Assembly: GCF_016745395.1 (NCBI RefSeq)
Contig: NZ_JAERVJ010000010.1
Location: forward strand, 77,083-141,082
Reading direction: 5' to 3'
Origin: Methylocystis sp. Sn-Cys
GTDB taxonomy: Bacteria > Pseudomonadota > Alphaproteobacteria > Rhizobiales > Beijerinckiaceae
Length of the DNA: 64,000 nt
Shown here: positions 1 to 9,066 of the stretch, in pieces
Layout of the letters: each line of letters opens with the position of its first letter
How positions within the stretch are numbered: position 1 is the stretch's first letter
Made by a program: the position numbers and the translations under genes
The notes under the pieces: model-generated
Told to the model about the DNA's origin: nothing
Database searches by the model: none
What the model saw: only the letters and a program-made list of their open reading frames with translations

Positions 1-24
1 CCTTCTCCCGCCTGCGGGAGAAGG
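1..24. repeat. Perfect short inverted repeat (10 bp arms)
   Basis: The first 24 bases form a perfect hairpin: CCTTCTCCCG, a 4-base loop, CGGGAGAAGG. It may be the end of a dispersed intergenic repeat or a terminator of the gene outside the window; no T-tract follows, so termination is not supported. Confidence 0.5.
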
Positions 25-95
25 AGACTCCCTTATTCGTGATTCGCCTTCCGTTCTCCTATATGCTCGTTTGAGGAATCAGAAGGAGCAAAGGG

Positions 96-2429
96 TTGAC
101 CGATTTCGACGATTACGCGCCGCAAGCCGGCGGGCTCGCCGCCCGCGCCGCTGCTGCGGCGCAACGGCCGCGCTATCTCGACGGTCTCAACCCCGAGCAG
201 CGCGCCGCGGTCGAAACGCTCGACGGCCCCGTGCTCGTCCTCGCCGGCGCCGGCACCGGCAAGACCCGCGCGCTCACCACGCGCATCGCGCATATCATGG
301 CGCTGGGCCAGGCGCGCGCCTATGAAATCCTCGCCGTCACCTTCACCAACAAAGCGGCGCGCGAGATGCGCGAGCGCGTCGAAATGCTCGTCGGCGACGG
401 CGCGCAGGCCATGCAATGGCTCGGCACCTTCCACGCCATCAGCGCCAAAATCCTGCGCCGCCACGCCGAGCTTGTCGGGCTGAAACCCAATTTCACCATT
501 CTCGACACGGACGACCAGATCCGCCTGCTCAAGCAGGTGCTGCAGGCCGAGAACATCGATGACAAGCGCTGGCCCGCCCGCGCGCTCGCCATGCGCATCG
601 ACGGCTGGAAGAATCGCGGCCTGCTGCCCGCGCAAGTGCCGGCGGGCGAGGCCGAGAGTTTCGCCAATGGCAAAGGCGGCGCGCTTTACGCGCTCTATCA
701 GGAGCGCCTCAAAATCCTCAACGCCGTCGATTTCGGCGATTTGCTGCTCGAGACGCTGCGGCTCTTTCGCGAGAACCCCGACGTGCTCGCGGATTACCAG
801 AAACGCTTCAAATATATTCTCGTCGACGAGTACCAGGACACGAATGTCGCGCAATATCTCTGGCTGCGGCTGATCTCGCAGGGGCGACGCAATGTCTGCT
901 GCGTCGGCGATGACGATCAGAGCGTCTATGGCTGGCGCGGCGCGGAGGTCGAAAACATCCTGCGCTTCGAGCAGGACTTCCCCGGCGCCAAGATCGTGCG
1001 GCTCGAACGCAACTATCGCTCGACAGGGCACATTCTCGTCGCCGCCTCGCATCTGATCGCGCATAATGAAGGCCGCCTCGGCAAGACGCTGTTCACCGAT
1101 GGCGAAGAGGGCGAGAAGCCGACGCTCACCGGCGTCTGGGACAGCCAGGAGGAAGCGCGCGTCATTGGCGAGGACATCGAGCAATTGCAGCGCAAGGGCC
1201 ATTCGCTCGAAGAGATCGCCATTCTCGTGCGCGCCTCCTTCCAGATGCGCGAATTCGAAGAGCGCTTCGTCGAAATCGGCCTGCCCTATCGCATCATCGG
1301 CGGCCCGCGCTTTTATGAGCGCGCCGAAATTCGCGACGCGCTCGCTTATCTGCGCTGCGTCGCGCAGCCTTCCGACGATCTCGCCTTCGAGCGCATCATC
1401 AATACGCCCAAGCGCGGCTTGGGCGACGCAACGGTGCAATTGCTGCATGAATATGGACGGCGCGAGCGCATTCCGCTGATGCAGGCGGCGCGTTTTCTCG
1501 TCGAGACGGAGGAGCTGAAGCCCAAGCCGCGCGGCGCGTTGAAAAGCCTCGTGGCGGATTTCGAGCGCTGGCGCAATCTGATCGATTCGAAGCCGCAGCA
1601 CGAGCTCGCCGAAATGGTGCTGGATGAATCCGGCTACACGCAAATGTGGCGCGACGATAAGACGCCCGAAGCCGCCGGGAGGCTCGAAAACCTGAAAGAA
1701 CTCGTGCGCGCGATGGAGGAATTTCCCGACCTCGCCGCCTTTCTCGAGCATGTTTCGCTCGTCATGGAAACCGAGGAAAGCAAGGAGCAGGCGCGCGTCT
1801 CGGTGATGACGCTGCATGCGGCGAAGGGCCTCGAATTCGAGACCGTCTATCTGCCGGGATGGGAGGAAGGGCTCTTTCCGCATCAGCGCTCGCTCGACGA
1901 GCAGGGCCGCGCGGGATTGGAGGAGGAGCGCCGCCTCGCCTATGTTGGCGTCACGCGCGCGAAACGCCGGGCGCGCATATTTTTCGCAAGCAACCGCCGC
2001 ATTCGCGGATTGTGGCAGCCCACCGTGCCGTCGCGCTTCGTCGATAATCTGCCCTCGGACCATGTCGAAGTGGTCGAGGCGCCGAGCGCCTCGCAATATG
2101 GCGGCTATGCCGTCTCGCGCTTCGCCAATCTCGATGTCTATGGCTCCGATTATTCGACGCCGGGCTGGAAGCGCGCCAAGGCAGGCGCCGCAACGCCGCG
2201 CGCCGAGCCGATGCGCGAGTCGCGCCCACGCGCGAAGCAGCCGATGACGATCGAGGGCGAGGTCGTCGCCCGCTCATCGACCAATGCGCGATACGGCGCG
2301 GGGTCGCGGGTGTTTCATTTGAAGTTTGGGCCGGGCACGGTCGCGGCTGTCGACGGGAACAAATGCACGGTGGATTTCGACAAGGCCGGACGGAAGATGG
2401 TGCTGGAGAGTTTTTTACAGGCGGGGTAG
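96..2429 (+). CDS. UvrD/PcrA-type ATP-dependent DNA helicase
   Basis: This 777-residue protein is a superfamily 1A 3'-5' DNA helicase, the family that unwinds DNA in nucleotide-excision and mismatch repair and clears replication blocks. The Q-motif region (LNPEQRAAVE) precedes a Walker A GAGTGKT at residues 51-57; the Walker B/motif II VDEYQDTN is near residue 245; GDDDQSVYGWRGA (motif III), a late TLHAAKGLEF and VGVTRAKR (motifs V-VI) follow. The C-terminus ends in a small Tudor-like PcrA/UvrD tail (VFHLKFGPGTV). A TTG start is chosen because AGAAGGAG lies eight bases upstream and no in-frame ATG precedes the helicase core. Length fits the family. PcrA versus UvrD naming cannot be settled from sequence alone. 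Confidence 0.93.
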   Translation: MTDFDDYAPQAGGLAARAAAAAQRPRYLDGLNPEQRAAVETLDGPVLVLAGAGTGKTRALTTRIAHIMALGQARAYEILAVTFTNKAAREMRERVEMLVGDGAQAMQWLGTFHAISAKILRRHAELVGLKPNFTILDTDDQIRLLKQVLQAENIDDKRWPARALAMRIDGWKNRGLLPAQVPAGEAESFANGKGGALYALYQERLKILNAVDFGDLLLETLRLFRENPDVLADYQKRFKYILVDEYQDTNVAQYLWLRLISQGRRNVCCVGDDDQSVYGWRGAEVENILRFEQDFPGAKIVRLERNYRSTGHILVAASHLIAHNEGRLGKTLFTDGEEGEKPTLTGVWDSQEEARVIGEDIEQLQRKGHSLEEIAILVRASFQMREFEERFVEIGLPYRIIGGPRFYERAEIRDALAYLRCVAQPSDDLAFERIINTPKRGLGDATVQLLHEYGRRERIPLMQAARFLVETEELKPKPRGALKSLVADFERWRNLIDSKPQHELAEMVLDESGYTQMWRDDKTPEAAGRLENLKELVRAMEEFPDLAAFLEHVSLVMETEESKEQARVSVMTLHAAKGLEFETVYLPGWEEGLFPHQRSLDEQGRAGLEEERRLAYVGVTRAKRRARIFFASNRRIRGLWQPTVPSRFVDNLPSDHVEVVEAPSASQYGGYAVSRFANLDVYGSDYSTPGWKRAKAGAATPRAEPMRESRPRAKQPMTIEGEVVARSSTNARYGAGSRVFHLKFGPGTVAAVDGNKCTVDFDKAGRKMVLESFLQAG

Positions 2430-2538
2430 TGGCCGAAAGGTAACGCCGATCCCGAAAATACAAGCAGGCCGGCCATCAGAAGGGCCATTTTGACTCATGG
2501 AGTGAGCTTCTCGGAGCGGCGCAAATCGGGAGAGCCTG

Positions 2539-3849
2539 GTGATCAGAAGATCTCTTCCAAGGGCCGTGCTGGCTGTACCTGTACTTTTCGCGGCATCGAC
2601 ATTCCATGCGCGCGCAGAAGACGCGCTGTCGTCCTTGGCCACGCAATCTTCCCTGACCGACACGCCCGATGGCCCCAAGGCGCAATTGCGTCGCTTTGGC
2701 GTCGCGCCCGATGTTTGGGTGACGCAGTTCTACCAGGGCCAGATTGCCGGCGACGCGAGCCAAACATGGTTCTATGGCGGCAAAGTCGACGCCTTCCTAA
2801 AGGTCGATGCGGAGAAACTCGGCCTGTGGCCGGGCTTCCACGTCAGCGCGCAATACGAGCATTATTTCGGCGATAATATAAACCGCAGGGACAACGCGCT
2901 CCTTCCCGTCAACACCGCTCAAGCCTATGTGAATAAGCAAGGCTACCACTCGGCGCTTTCCGTCTCCGTTACGCAAGATTTCGGCGAGCACATCTCCGTC
3001 AGCGCCGGCAAGTTCAACATGATGACGATCGCATCCCAGACGCCGCTCCTCGGCGGCGGCGGCATCGACACCTTCATGAACAGGGCTTTCGCTTTGCCAT
3101 CGACCGGGGTGGCCTACACCGCCGTCCGAGGCGGAGCCGCCGACAGGGTCGTCGTCTCCGCGCCTTACCTCATCGGCGGCGCGGTGACGTTCAAGACTGC
3201 GCCGGCAACCTTGACGCTGGTGGTTGTCGATCCGCGTAGCGCGCAGAATCCGCAAGTGATCGAACATCCCTTTGAAAAAGGCGTTGCGGTCGGCGGCTCA
3301 GTGACCATTCCAACAGAGATTCTCGGTCTTCGCGGGTTTCATACACTTCGCGCCGCCTATAGCAACGCGCGCGGCATAGACCTGAACGACGTCCCGCAGG
3401 AGCGTCTATTGGCGGCGACGGGCGGTCCCGTGATCACCAAGAAAGGCTATTGGTTCAGTTCTTACGCGTTCCAGCAAAACCTCTTCCAAAGTAAAGATAA
3501 GCCGGCGGTCGGTTGGGGGCTGTTTACGCTCGGGACCCTTTCTGACGGAAACCCCAACCCGGTCAAATGGAGCGTTCTCGTGGGCCTTGCGGGGAATAAT
3601 CTCATCGAGGGGCGCGAGAACGACCGTTGGGGCGTCGGCTTCTTTCACTATGGGCTGACCAAGCCGTTGCTGAGCGCGTTGGAGGCGCGTGATGTCAGGA
3701 GACGCAGCGAGGGGGGCGTGGAAGCTTTCTATAATCTTGCGATCACGCCTTGGCTCCGCCTGTCGGCCGATCTGCAATTGATCGATCCCTGGAACCCGGC
3801 CAAACAACGAGAGACATACATGGCGTTGCGTTTGCAAACTAAGCTGTAG
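2539..3849 (+). CDS. Carbohydrate porin, OprB family
   Basis: A 436-residue outer-membrane porin. It begins with a signal peptide (basic MIRR, a hydrophobic stretch, cleavage likely after ARA near residue 26) and continues with beta-strand-rich sequence such as VWVTQFYQGQIAG and HVSAQYEHYFGDN, typical of carbohydrate-selective OprB porins; it ends in an aromatic/leucine-rich last strand (MALRLQTKL). The GTG start is preceded by a GGAGAG-type ribosome-binding site. It would allow passive entry of sugars or other small solutes. It converges with the next gene with only 4 bases between stops. The substrate cannot be read from the sequence. Confidence 0.8.
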   Translation: MIRRSLPRAVLAVPVLFAASTFHARAEDALSSLATQSSLTDTPDGPKAQLRRFGVAPDVWVTQFYQGQIAGDASQTWFYGGKVDAFLKVDAEKLGLWPGFHVSAQYEHYFGDNINRRDNALLPVNTAQAYVNKQGYHSALSVSVTQDFGEHISVSAGKFNMMTIASQTPLLGGGGIDTFMNRAFALPSTGVAYTAVRGGAADRVVVSAPYLIGGAVTFKTAPATLTLVVVDPRSAQNPQVIEHPFEKGVAVGGSVTIPTEILGLRGFHTLRAAYSNARGIDLNDVPQERLLAATGGPVITKKGYWFSSYAFQQNLFQSKDKPAVGWGLFTLGTLSDGNPNPVKWSVLVGLAGNNLIEGRENDRWGVGFFHYGLTKPLLSALEARDVRRRSEGGVEAFYNLAITPWLRLSADLQLIDPWNPAKQRETYMALRLQTKL

Positions 3850-3853
3850 GCTC

Positions 3854-5017
3854 TCATAGGCCAGCTAATTTGCTGACAATCTTTTGGATCAACTCCGCCA
3901 CGGGGTATTTGAACAGAAATAACGGGACCATTGGCAGCAGCGCGGCGACCATGACGGTTATCACTAGACGCGTGCTTACCGGAACGAGCCGCATATTGCG
4001 CAAGATTGCGACGCTGTTCGACAAATCAGCCAGCGATTGCAAATCGGCTGTGCCGAGCAAGGGTTCGGCCTGGGAGCCGGGCGCGCTCAGCCATTTCCTG
4101 TCGAAGTCGTTGACGTAGCGCGCCGCCAACACCGAATAGTCGCTCAAGCCCCTCTCTTGGCAAGCCTTGAGTTTGAAGGCGAAAAAACACGGGGGAAACA
4201 ACACCAGCACGAGGTCCAGGATCAGAGTGATCGCAAGCGCGGGGTAGATGGCCTCGAAAACGGATATTCCAGAGGAAATTTCTTCCGCAAACGACGCGGA
4301 CATAAGCGCCGAGATCGCGAGGACCAATGGGAAAAAATAGGTCTGCGCGACTTCCAGATATCCGAGCCCGCCGGCGCCATCTGGATGGGCTGGCGCAAGG
4401 TGGAGTTTCAGTCTCGCCAACCGCCAGAGGAAACACCACCAGAGCGCGATCCGCCAGAGCCAACGAAACGCCAGGAAGCGCACGAGCGGCAGGCAAACCA
4501 TCCAATACCACAGGCCGGCCAGCCGAAATTCGCTGACGGCGGCGCCGAGCTCCGATCCGGTTGTCCTTCCAGAGAGATGCTTCTGCGCGGCGATCACCGT
4601 CAACAGCACAGTCGCCAGCAGGCAAATTGCTTCCGGAACCCAATGGTCCCGCCACCGATTGGTCCGCGCGATCTCAGTCGCCAGCTCCGGCAGCGTATTC
4701 TTGGGAACGACGCCCGAACGCACGATCAGGCTGACGAACGCCCTTAACCGAACGTCGAGCAAGGATTCGCAAAGGAACAGCAACGGGATGACGACGAGCA
4801 GGCGAACATGCGCCGCAATCACCGAGAGTGAAAAAAACTTGTAACTGACGCCCTCGATCAACGCCAAGGCGAACAGGATCGACCAGGACGACAAGCCCAG
4901 CGCCAGTCCCAGCGCAAAGGCGCTCCTCCCCTTGCGGGCGAGGCCCAAGCGCCCCGCCAAACGGTGAAGCGGACCGCCGAACAGTGAGAAATTCTCGAAG
5001 GCTCCGTATCCTTCCAT
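3854..5017 (-). CDS. Multi-pass inner-membrane protein of unknown function
   Basis: I do not recognise a named family for this 387-residue protein. It has about six to seven hydrophobic segments, roughly at residues 33-55, 62-85, 129-147, 165-200, 228-250, 255-280 and 355-377, and a short cytoplasmic-looking N-terminus with basic residues. There is a polar loop (about 280-350) before the last membrane segment. No transporter signature, nucleotide-binding motif or catalytic motif is visible. It stands alone, convergent with the porin and divergent from the L,D-transpeptidase gene. Confidence 0.7.
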   Translation of the reverse strand: MEGYGAFENFSLFGGPLHRLAGRLGLARKGRSAFALGLALGLSSWSILFALALIEGVSYKFFSLSVIAAHVRLLVVIPLLFLCESLLDVRLRAFVSLIVRSGVVPKNTLPELATEIARTNRWRDHWVPEAICLLATVLLTVIAAQKHLSGRTTGSELGAAVSEFRLAGLWYWMVCLPLVRFLAFRWLWRIALWWCFLWRLARLKLHLAPAHPDGAGGLGYLEVAQTYFFPLVLAISALMSASFAEEISSGISVFEAIYPALAITLILDLVLVLFPPCFFAFKLKACQERGLSDYSVLAARYVNDFDRKWLSAPGSQAEPLLGTADLQSLADLSNSVAILRNMRLVPVSTRLVITVMVAALLPMVPLFLFKYPVAELIQKIVSKLAGL

Positions 5018-5354
5018 GACTTATGAGTAAGGCGACGGCGCGCCGCGGGTCAAATGACGAATTGCCACAACCTATGGCGGCGCAAAAACCTCAGCTTGTG
5101 GCGCATCGCGGGCGCCGCCCCTTCGTCGCCACCAGTCGATCCCGTCCCTCTGTCATGTTGCCCTCCCGCCACAGTGTCTCTTTTTGCGACATTCCGGCGG
5201 CCCGCCGCCATGTGCGCTGATTAACAGCCTGCCGCCCTCGCGCTAGATATTGTGACGGAGCCTGGCGCGGCGCTCCGGCGGCGACGCGTCCACATCCTTA
5301 ATAATTCAGGTTTATGAAACCGACGCCGCGCACCCGGTTTCTAAGGGGCAGCCC
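5018..5354. other. Intergenic region between divergent genes, no gene seen
   Basis: This 337-base stretch separates two divergent genes and must hold both promoters. I see a GC-rich inverted repeat (CGGCGGCCCGCCG) near 5190 and an AT-rich patch near 5297 ahead of the L,D-transpeptidase gene, but no conserved riboswitch, tRNA or convincing short gene. Confidence 0.5.
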
Positions 5355-6947
5355 ATGCAGGCTCGCATATCTATTGCCCGTTTCTTCCTTTCCGCCGCCG
5401 CTATCGCCGCGGTTCTCGCCGTTGCGCCAGCCGGGGCCGCGCCGCGCCGCGCCGATATTTTCGCGCCGCCCGCTTCCGTCGCGCTGACGGGTCTCGACAA
5501 GCTGCCCTCGGCGGCGCCGTTCGATCCGCTCGAAGCCCCGGAGGCGCCGCCGGTCGTGGCCGTCACGGCTGCAAGGCTGCAAGCCGAGCCCGCGGAGCCG
5601 GACAGCCTCGACCTCGCCTGGAGCCTGCTGCCCGACCACCAGCGAGGGCTCGCGCTCGCGCTTCAGGACTGGACCTCGGGTCCTGAAGCCGCCCGCAACC
5701 CGGCGCGGCGGGCGATGCGCGCCAAGATCGCGGCCGCCTATGTGGGGCGCAAATTCGAGCCCTTCTGGACCGACGCCAATGGCTGGCGTGAGGGCGCGGC
5801 TTCCGCGGTCTCGCGCCTGCGCGCCGCAAATGAAGACGGGCTGGACCTTCGCGGCGTAACGATCCCGGAAGCCGACAAAGGCGCGTCCAGCGCCGCCGAC
5901 GAGCTTGCGCTCTCCGAAGCTGTCGCAACCTACGCCTTCCAGGCGCGCGGCGGACGGCTGCAGCCCGAGCGGCTCTCCCGTCTCATCGGCGCCAAAACGG
6001 CGCTTCCCGATCCGGCGCAGGCCGTGGCCGACGTCGCCGCCGCCGGCTATCGCGCGGGCGAGACGCTGCAGGGCTTTAACCCGCCCCATTACGGCTATCA
6101 GCAACTGCGAGAGAAACTGGTCGAGCTCAAGACGCGCGGCGCCAGTGCGCCGCCGCTCGACTCGCTCTTCGCCGCCGCCGAGGAGGGCGTCGCTCAGACC
6201 GACGCGCTGCCGCCCGTGAAATCGAAGCGCCGCCGCATGGAGACGCTCGGCGGCCCCTCCACCTCGGCGCTGGAGAACGAGATCATCGCCAATATGGAGC
6301 GCTGGCGCTGGCTGCCGCGCGACATGGGCGACGATCGCATTGAGGTCAACATCCCGGATTTCGAGCTGGCGGTCATCCGCAATGGCGCGGTGACCCACCG
6401 CACGCGCGTGATCGTAGGCAAGGAACAAACGCCGACGCCCATCTTCTCCGACGAGATGGTGGAGATCATCGTCAACCCGTCCTGGTATGTGCCGCAGTCG
6501 ATCATCCAGAAGGAGTGGCACGGCGGGGTCGGCGACGGCTATCAGGTTTCCTATCGCAACGGGCAGATGGTGGTGCGCCAGCCGCCGGGCGAGAAGAACG
6601 CGCTCGGCCGCATCAAATTCGTCTTCCCCAATGATTTCGCCGTTTACATGCACGACACGCCGTCGCGCGGGCTTTTCGCGGCGTCCCACCGCGCCTTCAG
6701 CCATGGCTGCATGCGCGTCGATCAGCCCTTCGCTCTGGCGGAGGCTGTGCTCGGACCGGGCTGGTCGGAGGAGCGAGTGAAGAAACTCGTCGGCCCCAGC
6801 GAGCGCTACATCAATCTCTCCAAGCCCTTGCCGGTGCATATCGTCTATTTCACCGCTTATGTGGACGATATGGGACGGCTGGTGCAGCGGCCGGATCTCT
6901 ACGGCTATTCGGCGCGGGTGCGCAAAGCCCTGGGCCTGGGGGGCTAG
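5355..6947 (+). CDS. L,D-transpeptidase, YcbB-like
   Basis: A 530-residue periplasmic L,D-transpeptidase that would make 3-3 cross-links in peptidoglycan or attach proteins to it. An N-terminal signal peptide (residues 1-29, ending AGAA) is followed by a Pro/Ala-rich linker, a helical region, and a C-terminal YkuD domain. The catalytic motif SHGCMR sits at residues 449-454 with nucleophile Cys452, preceded by the conserved MHDTPSRGLF element. Length and order match YcbB/LdtD-type enzymes; a peptidoglycan-binding domain may lie around residues 150-210. AAGGGG upstream supports the start. A second enzyme of this type is encoded at 39213. Confidence 0.9.
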   Translation: MQARISIARFFLSAAAIAAVLAVAPAGAAPRRADIFAPPASVALTGLDKLPSAAPFDPLEAPEAPPVVAVTAARLQAEPAEPDSLDLAWSLLPDHQRGLALALQDWTSGPEAARNPARRAMRAKIAAAYVGRKFEPFWTDANGWREGAASAVSRLRAANEDGLDLRGVTIPEADKGASSAADELALSEAVATYAFQARGGRLQPERLSRLIGAKTALPDPAQAVADVAAAGYRAGETLQGFNPPHYGYQQLREKLVELKTRGASAPPLDSLFAAAEEGVAQTDALPPVKSKRRRMETLGGPSTSALENEIIANMERWRWLPRDMGDDRIEVNIPDFELAVIRNGAVTHRTRVIVGKEQTPTPIFSDEMVEIIVNPSWYVPQSIIQKEWHGGVGDGYQVSYRNGQMVVRQPPGEKNALGRIKFVFPNDFAVYMHDTPSRGLFAASHRAFSHGCMRVDQPFALAEAVLGPGWSEERVKKLVGPSERYINLSKPLPVHIVYFTAYVDDMGRLVQRPDLYGYSARVRKALGLGG

Positions 6948-7077
6948 GCCCCCGGGGCCGTGCGTCGCCGTCAAATGCGAAATAATGCGCTGACATGCGC
7001 ATCGCCGAGTAAAGTCGTGACAAACGCCGCGCGCCGGTAGAAAAAGCCTCTCCTCTAGGCAACATCCGGTTCGCGCA

Positions 7078-8892
7078 ATGGCTCCCCCTCCCCTTCTCGC
7101 CCTTCAGGGCGTCATGCTTACCCTCGGCGGCAAGCCGCTTCTGGAAGGGGTCGAATTGTCGGTCGCGCCGGGCGCGCGCATCTGTCTCGTCGGCCGCAAC
7201 GGCTCCGGCAAATCGACGCTTTTGAGGATCGCCGCCGGCGAATTGGAATCGGACGCGGGAACGCGCTTCCTGCAGCCGGGCGCCTCGCTGCGCTATCTGC
7301 CGCAAGAGCCGGACTTTTCGGGGTTCAAAACCACCGCCGCCTATGTCGAGGCGGGGCTCGGGCCGCTGGATGATCCCCATGTCGCCACGACGCTTCTCCT
7401 CGAGCTTGGCATGACGGGCGACGAAGACCCGTCGAACCTCTCGGGCGGCGAAGCGCGCCGCGCGGCGCTCGCCCGCGCCCTCGCGCCCGAGCCCGACATT
7501 CTGCTGCTCGACGAGCCGACGAACCATCTCGATCTGCCGACGATCCTCTGGCTCGAAGAAAAGCTCGCCTCCCTGCGCTCGGCCATGGTCATCATCAGCC
7601 ACGACCGCCGCTTCCTGCAGGATCTGACGCGCGAGACGGTATGGATCGACCGCGGCCGGGCGCGGCATCTGGCGCGCGGCTTCAAGGAATTCGAACCGTG
7701 GCGCGACCGCGAGCTGGAGGAGGAAGAGAAGCAGGCGCACAAGCAGGAGCGCAAGATCGCCAATGAGGAGCATTGGCTGCGCCATGGCGTCTCAGGGCGG
7801 CGCAAGCGCAACATGAAGCGTCTCGCGGGCCTGCATGCGCTACGCGCCGAGCACCGGAACCGCGTCATGCCGACGGGCGAGGTGAAGCTGGAGGCGAGCG
7901 AGGCCAATCTCTCCGGCAAGCTCGTCATCGAGGCGATCAAGATCAGCAAGAGCTACGGCGAGCGGATTATCATCGAGAATTTCACGACGCGAATCCTGCG
8001 TGGCGACCGGCTTGGCGTCGTCGGCGCCAATGGCGCGGGCAAGACGACGCTCATCAAATTGCTGACCGGGGTTCTGCCGCCCGACAGCGGCAAGGTGCGG
8101 CTCGGCGCCGCTTTAGAAATGGCGACGCTCGACCAGAGCCGCGCCAGCCTGAGGCCGGAGACCACCCTGCAGGACGCGCTCACCGGCGGCGGCTCGGATA
8201 CGGTCGAGATCAATGGCGAGCGGCGCCATGTCGTCGGCTATATGAAGGACTTCCTCTTCAAGCCGGAGCAGGCGCGCACGCCTATCGGCAAGCTCTCCGG
8301 CGGCGAGCGCGGCCGTCTGATGCTCGCGCGCGCCCTGGCCAAGCCCTCCAATCTCCTCGTGCTCGACGAGCCGACCAATGATCTCGACCTGGAGACCCTC
8401 GATCTTCTGGAAGAGATGCTCGCCGATTATCCCGGCACGCTGATCGTCGTCTCGCATGACCGCGACTTTCTCGACCGCATTGCGACAAGCGTGTTGATGA
8501 GCGACGGCACCGGCCGCTGGGTCGAATATGCCGGCGGCTACAGCGACATGGTCGCGCAGCGCGGCAAGGGCGTCGAGGCCCGCGGCGCCGCGACGCGCGA
8601 GACGCCGAAGGAGAAGGGGCCGAAAGAAAAGCCTGCCGAACGGCAACCGGCAAGGGTCAAGCTCTCCTTTAAGGAACAGCATGCGCTGGCGACCTTGCCC
8701 ACAAAAATGGAGGAGCTGAAGATCAAGCGCATAAAGTTGCAGGCGCTGCTCGACGATCCCGAGCTTTACTCCAAGGACCCGGGGAGATTTGCGAAGGCGA
8801 GCGAGATGTTTGCCGCGGTGGAGAGCGAACTCTCCGCCGCCGAGGAGCAATGGCTGGAGCTGGAAATCAAGCGCGAGGAGATCGAGGGGTAG
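7078..8892 (+). CDS. ABC-F family ATPase, Uup-like
   Basis: A 604-residue protein with two ABC ATPase domains and no membrane segments, i.e. an ABC-F protein. Such proteins act on ribosomes, and Uup also affects DNA branch repair. The first Walker A is GRNGSGKST (residues 39-47) with signature LSGGEARR; the second is GANGAGKTT (near 317-325) with signature LSGGERGR. Between them lies the ABC-F linker with a charged helical stretch (ELEEEEKQAHKQERK). The last 80 residues, rich in Lys/Glu, resemble the coiled-coil C-terminal domain of Uup that binds DNA. It is most likely Uup rather than EttA, based on that tail. Confidence 0.88.
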   Translation: MAPPPLLALQGVMLTLGGKPLLEGVELSVAPGARICLVGRNGSGKSTLLRIAAGELESDAGTRFLQPGASLRYLPQEPDFSGFKTTAAYVEAGLGPLDDPHVATTLLLELGMTGDEDPSNLSGGEARRAALARALAPEPDILLLDEPTNHLDLPTILWLEEKLASLRSAMVIISHDRRFLQDLTRETVWIDRGRARHLARGFKEFEPWRDRELEEEEKQAHKQERKIANEEHWLRHGVSGRRKRNMKRLAGLHALRAEHRNRVMPTGEVKLEASEANLSGKLVIEAIKISKSYGERIIIENFTTRILRGDRLGVVGANGAGKTTLIKLLTGVLPPDSGKVRLGAALEMATLDQSRASLRPETTLQDALTGGGSDTVEINGERRHVVGYMKDFLFKPEQARTPIGKLSGGERGRLMLARALAKPSNLLVLDEPTNDLDLETLDLLEEMLADYPGTLIVVSHDRDFLDRIATSVLMSDGTGRWVEYAGGYSDMVAQRGKGVEARGAATRETPKEKGPKEKPAERQPARVKLSFKEQHALATLPTKMEELKIKRIKLQALLDDPELYSKDPGRFAKASEMFAAVESELSAAEEQWLELEIKREEIEG

Positions 8893-8927
8893 TCAGCGTC
8901 ATATGAAATCCGCTTGACTGGTTCGGT

Positions 8928-9059
8928 GTCATTCCCGACGCTCGCGCAGCGAGTGATCGGGAATCCAGAGCAAAACCGGCGCTTTTGTGGCTCTGGATTC
9001 CCGATCGGGCCTTTGGCCCGTCTGGAATGACAAGCGCCAATGCGAGCTATTCAAGCGGA
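8928..9059. repeat. Intergenic palindromic repeat, copy 1
   Basis: Nested inverted repeats lie between two convergent genes: GTCATTCC (8928-8935) pairs with GGAATGAC (9024-9031), and GATCGGGAATCCAGAG (near 8956-8970) pairs with CTCTGGATTCCCGATC (8991-9006). The segment 8965-9059 recurs with about 80% identity at 20804-20899, also beside a gene end, so this is a dispersed repeat rather than only a local terminator. Confidence 0.75.
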
Positions 9060-9066
9060 ATTCGTA

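Noticed and set aside
33-2096. Very long open frame on the minus strand under the helicase gene
   Set aside because: It is the mirror of a GC-rich gene: no ribosome-binding site, no recognisable family, Arg/Ala/Leu-heavy composition. The plus-strand gene has complete helicase motifs.
5023-5220. 65-codon frame upstream of the first L,D-transpeptidase gene
   Set aside because: Low-complexity, Arg/Ser-rich sequence without a family or ribosome-binding site, in a promoter region.
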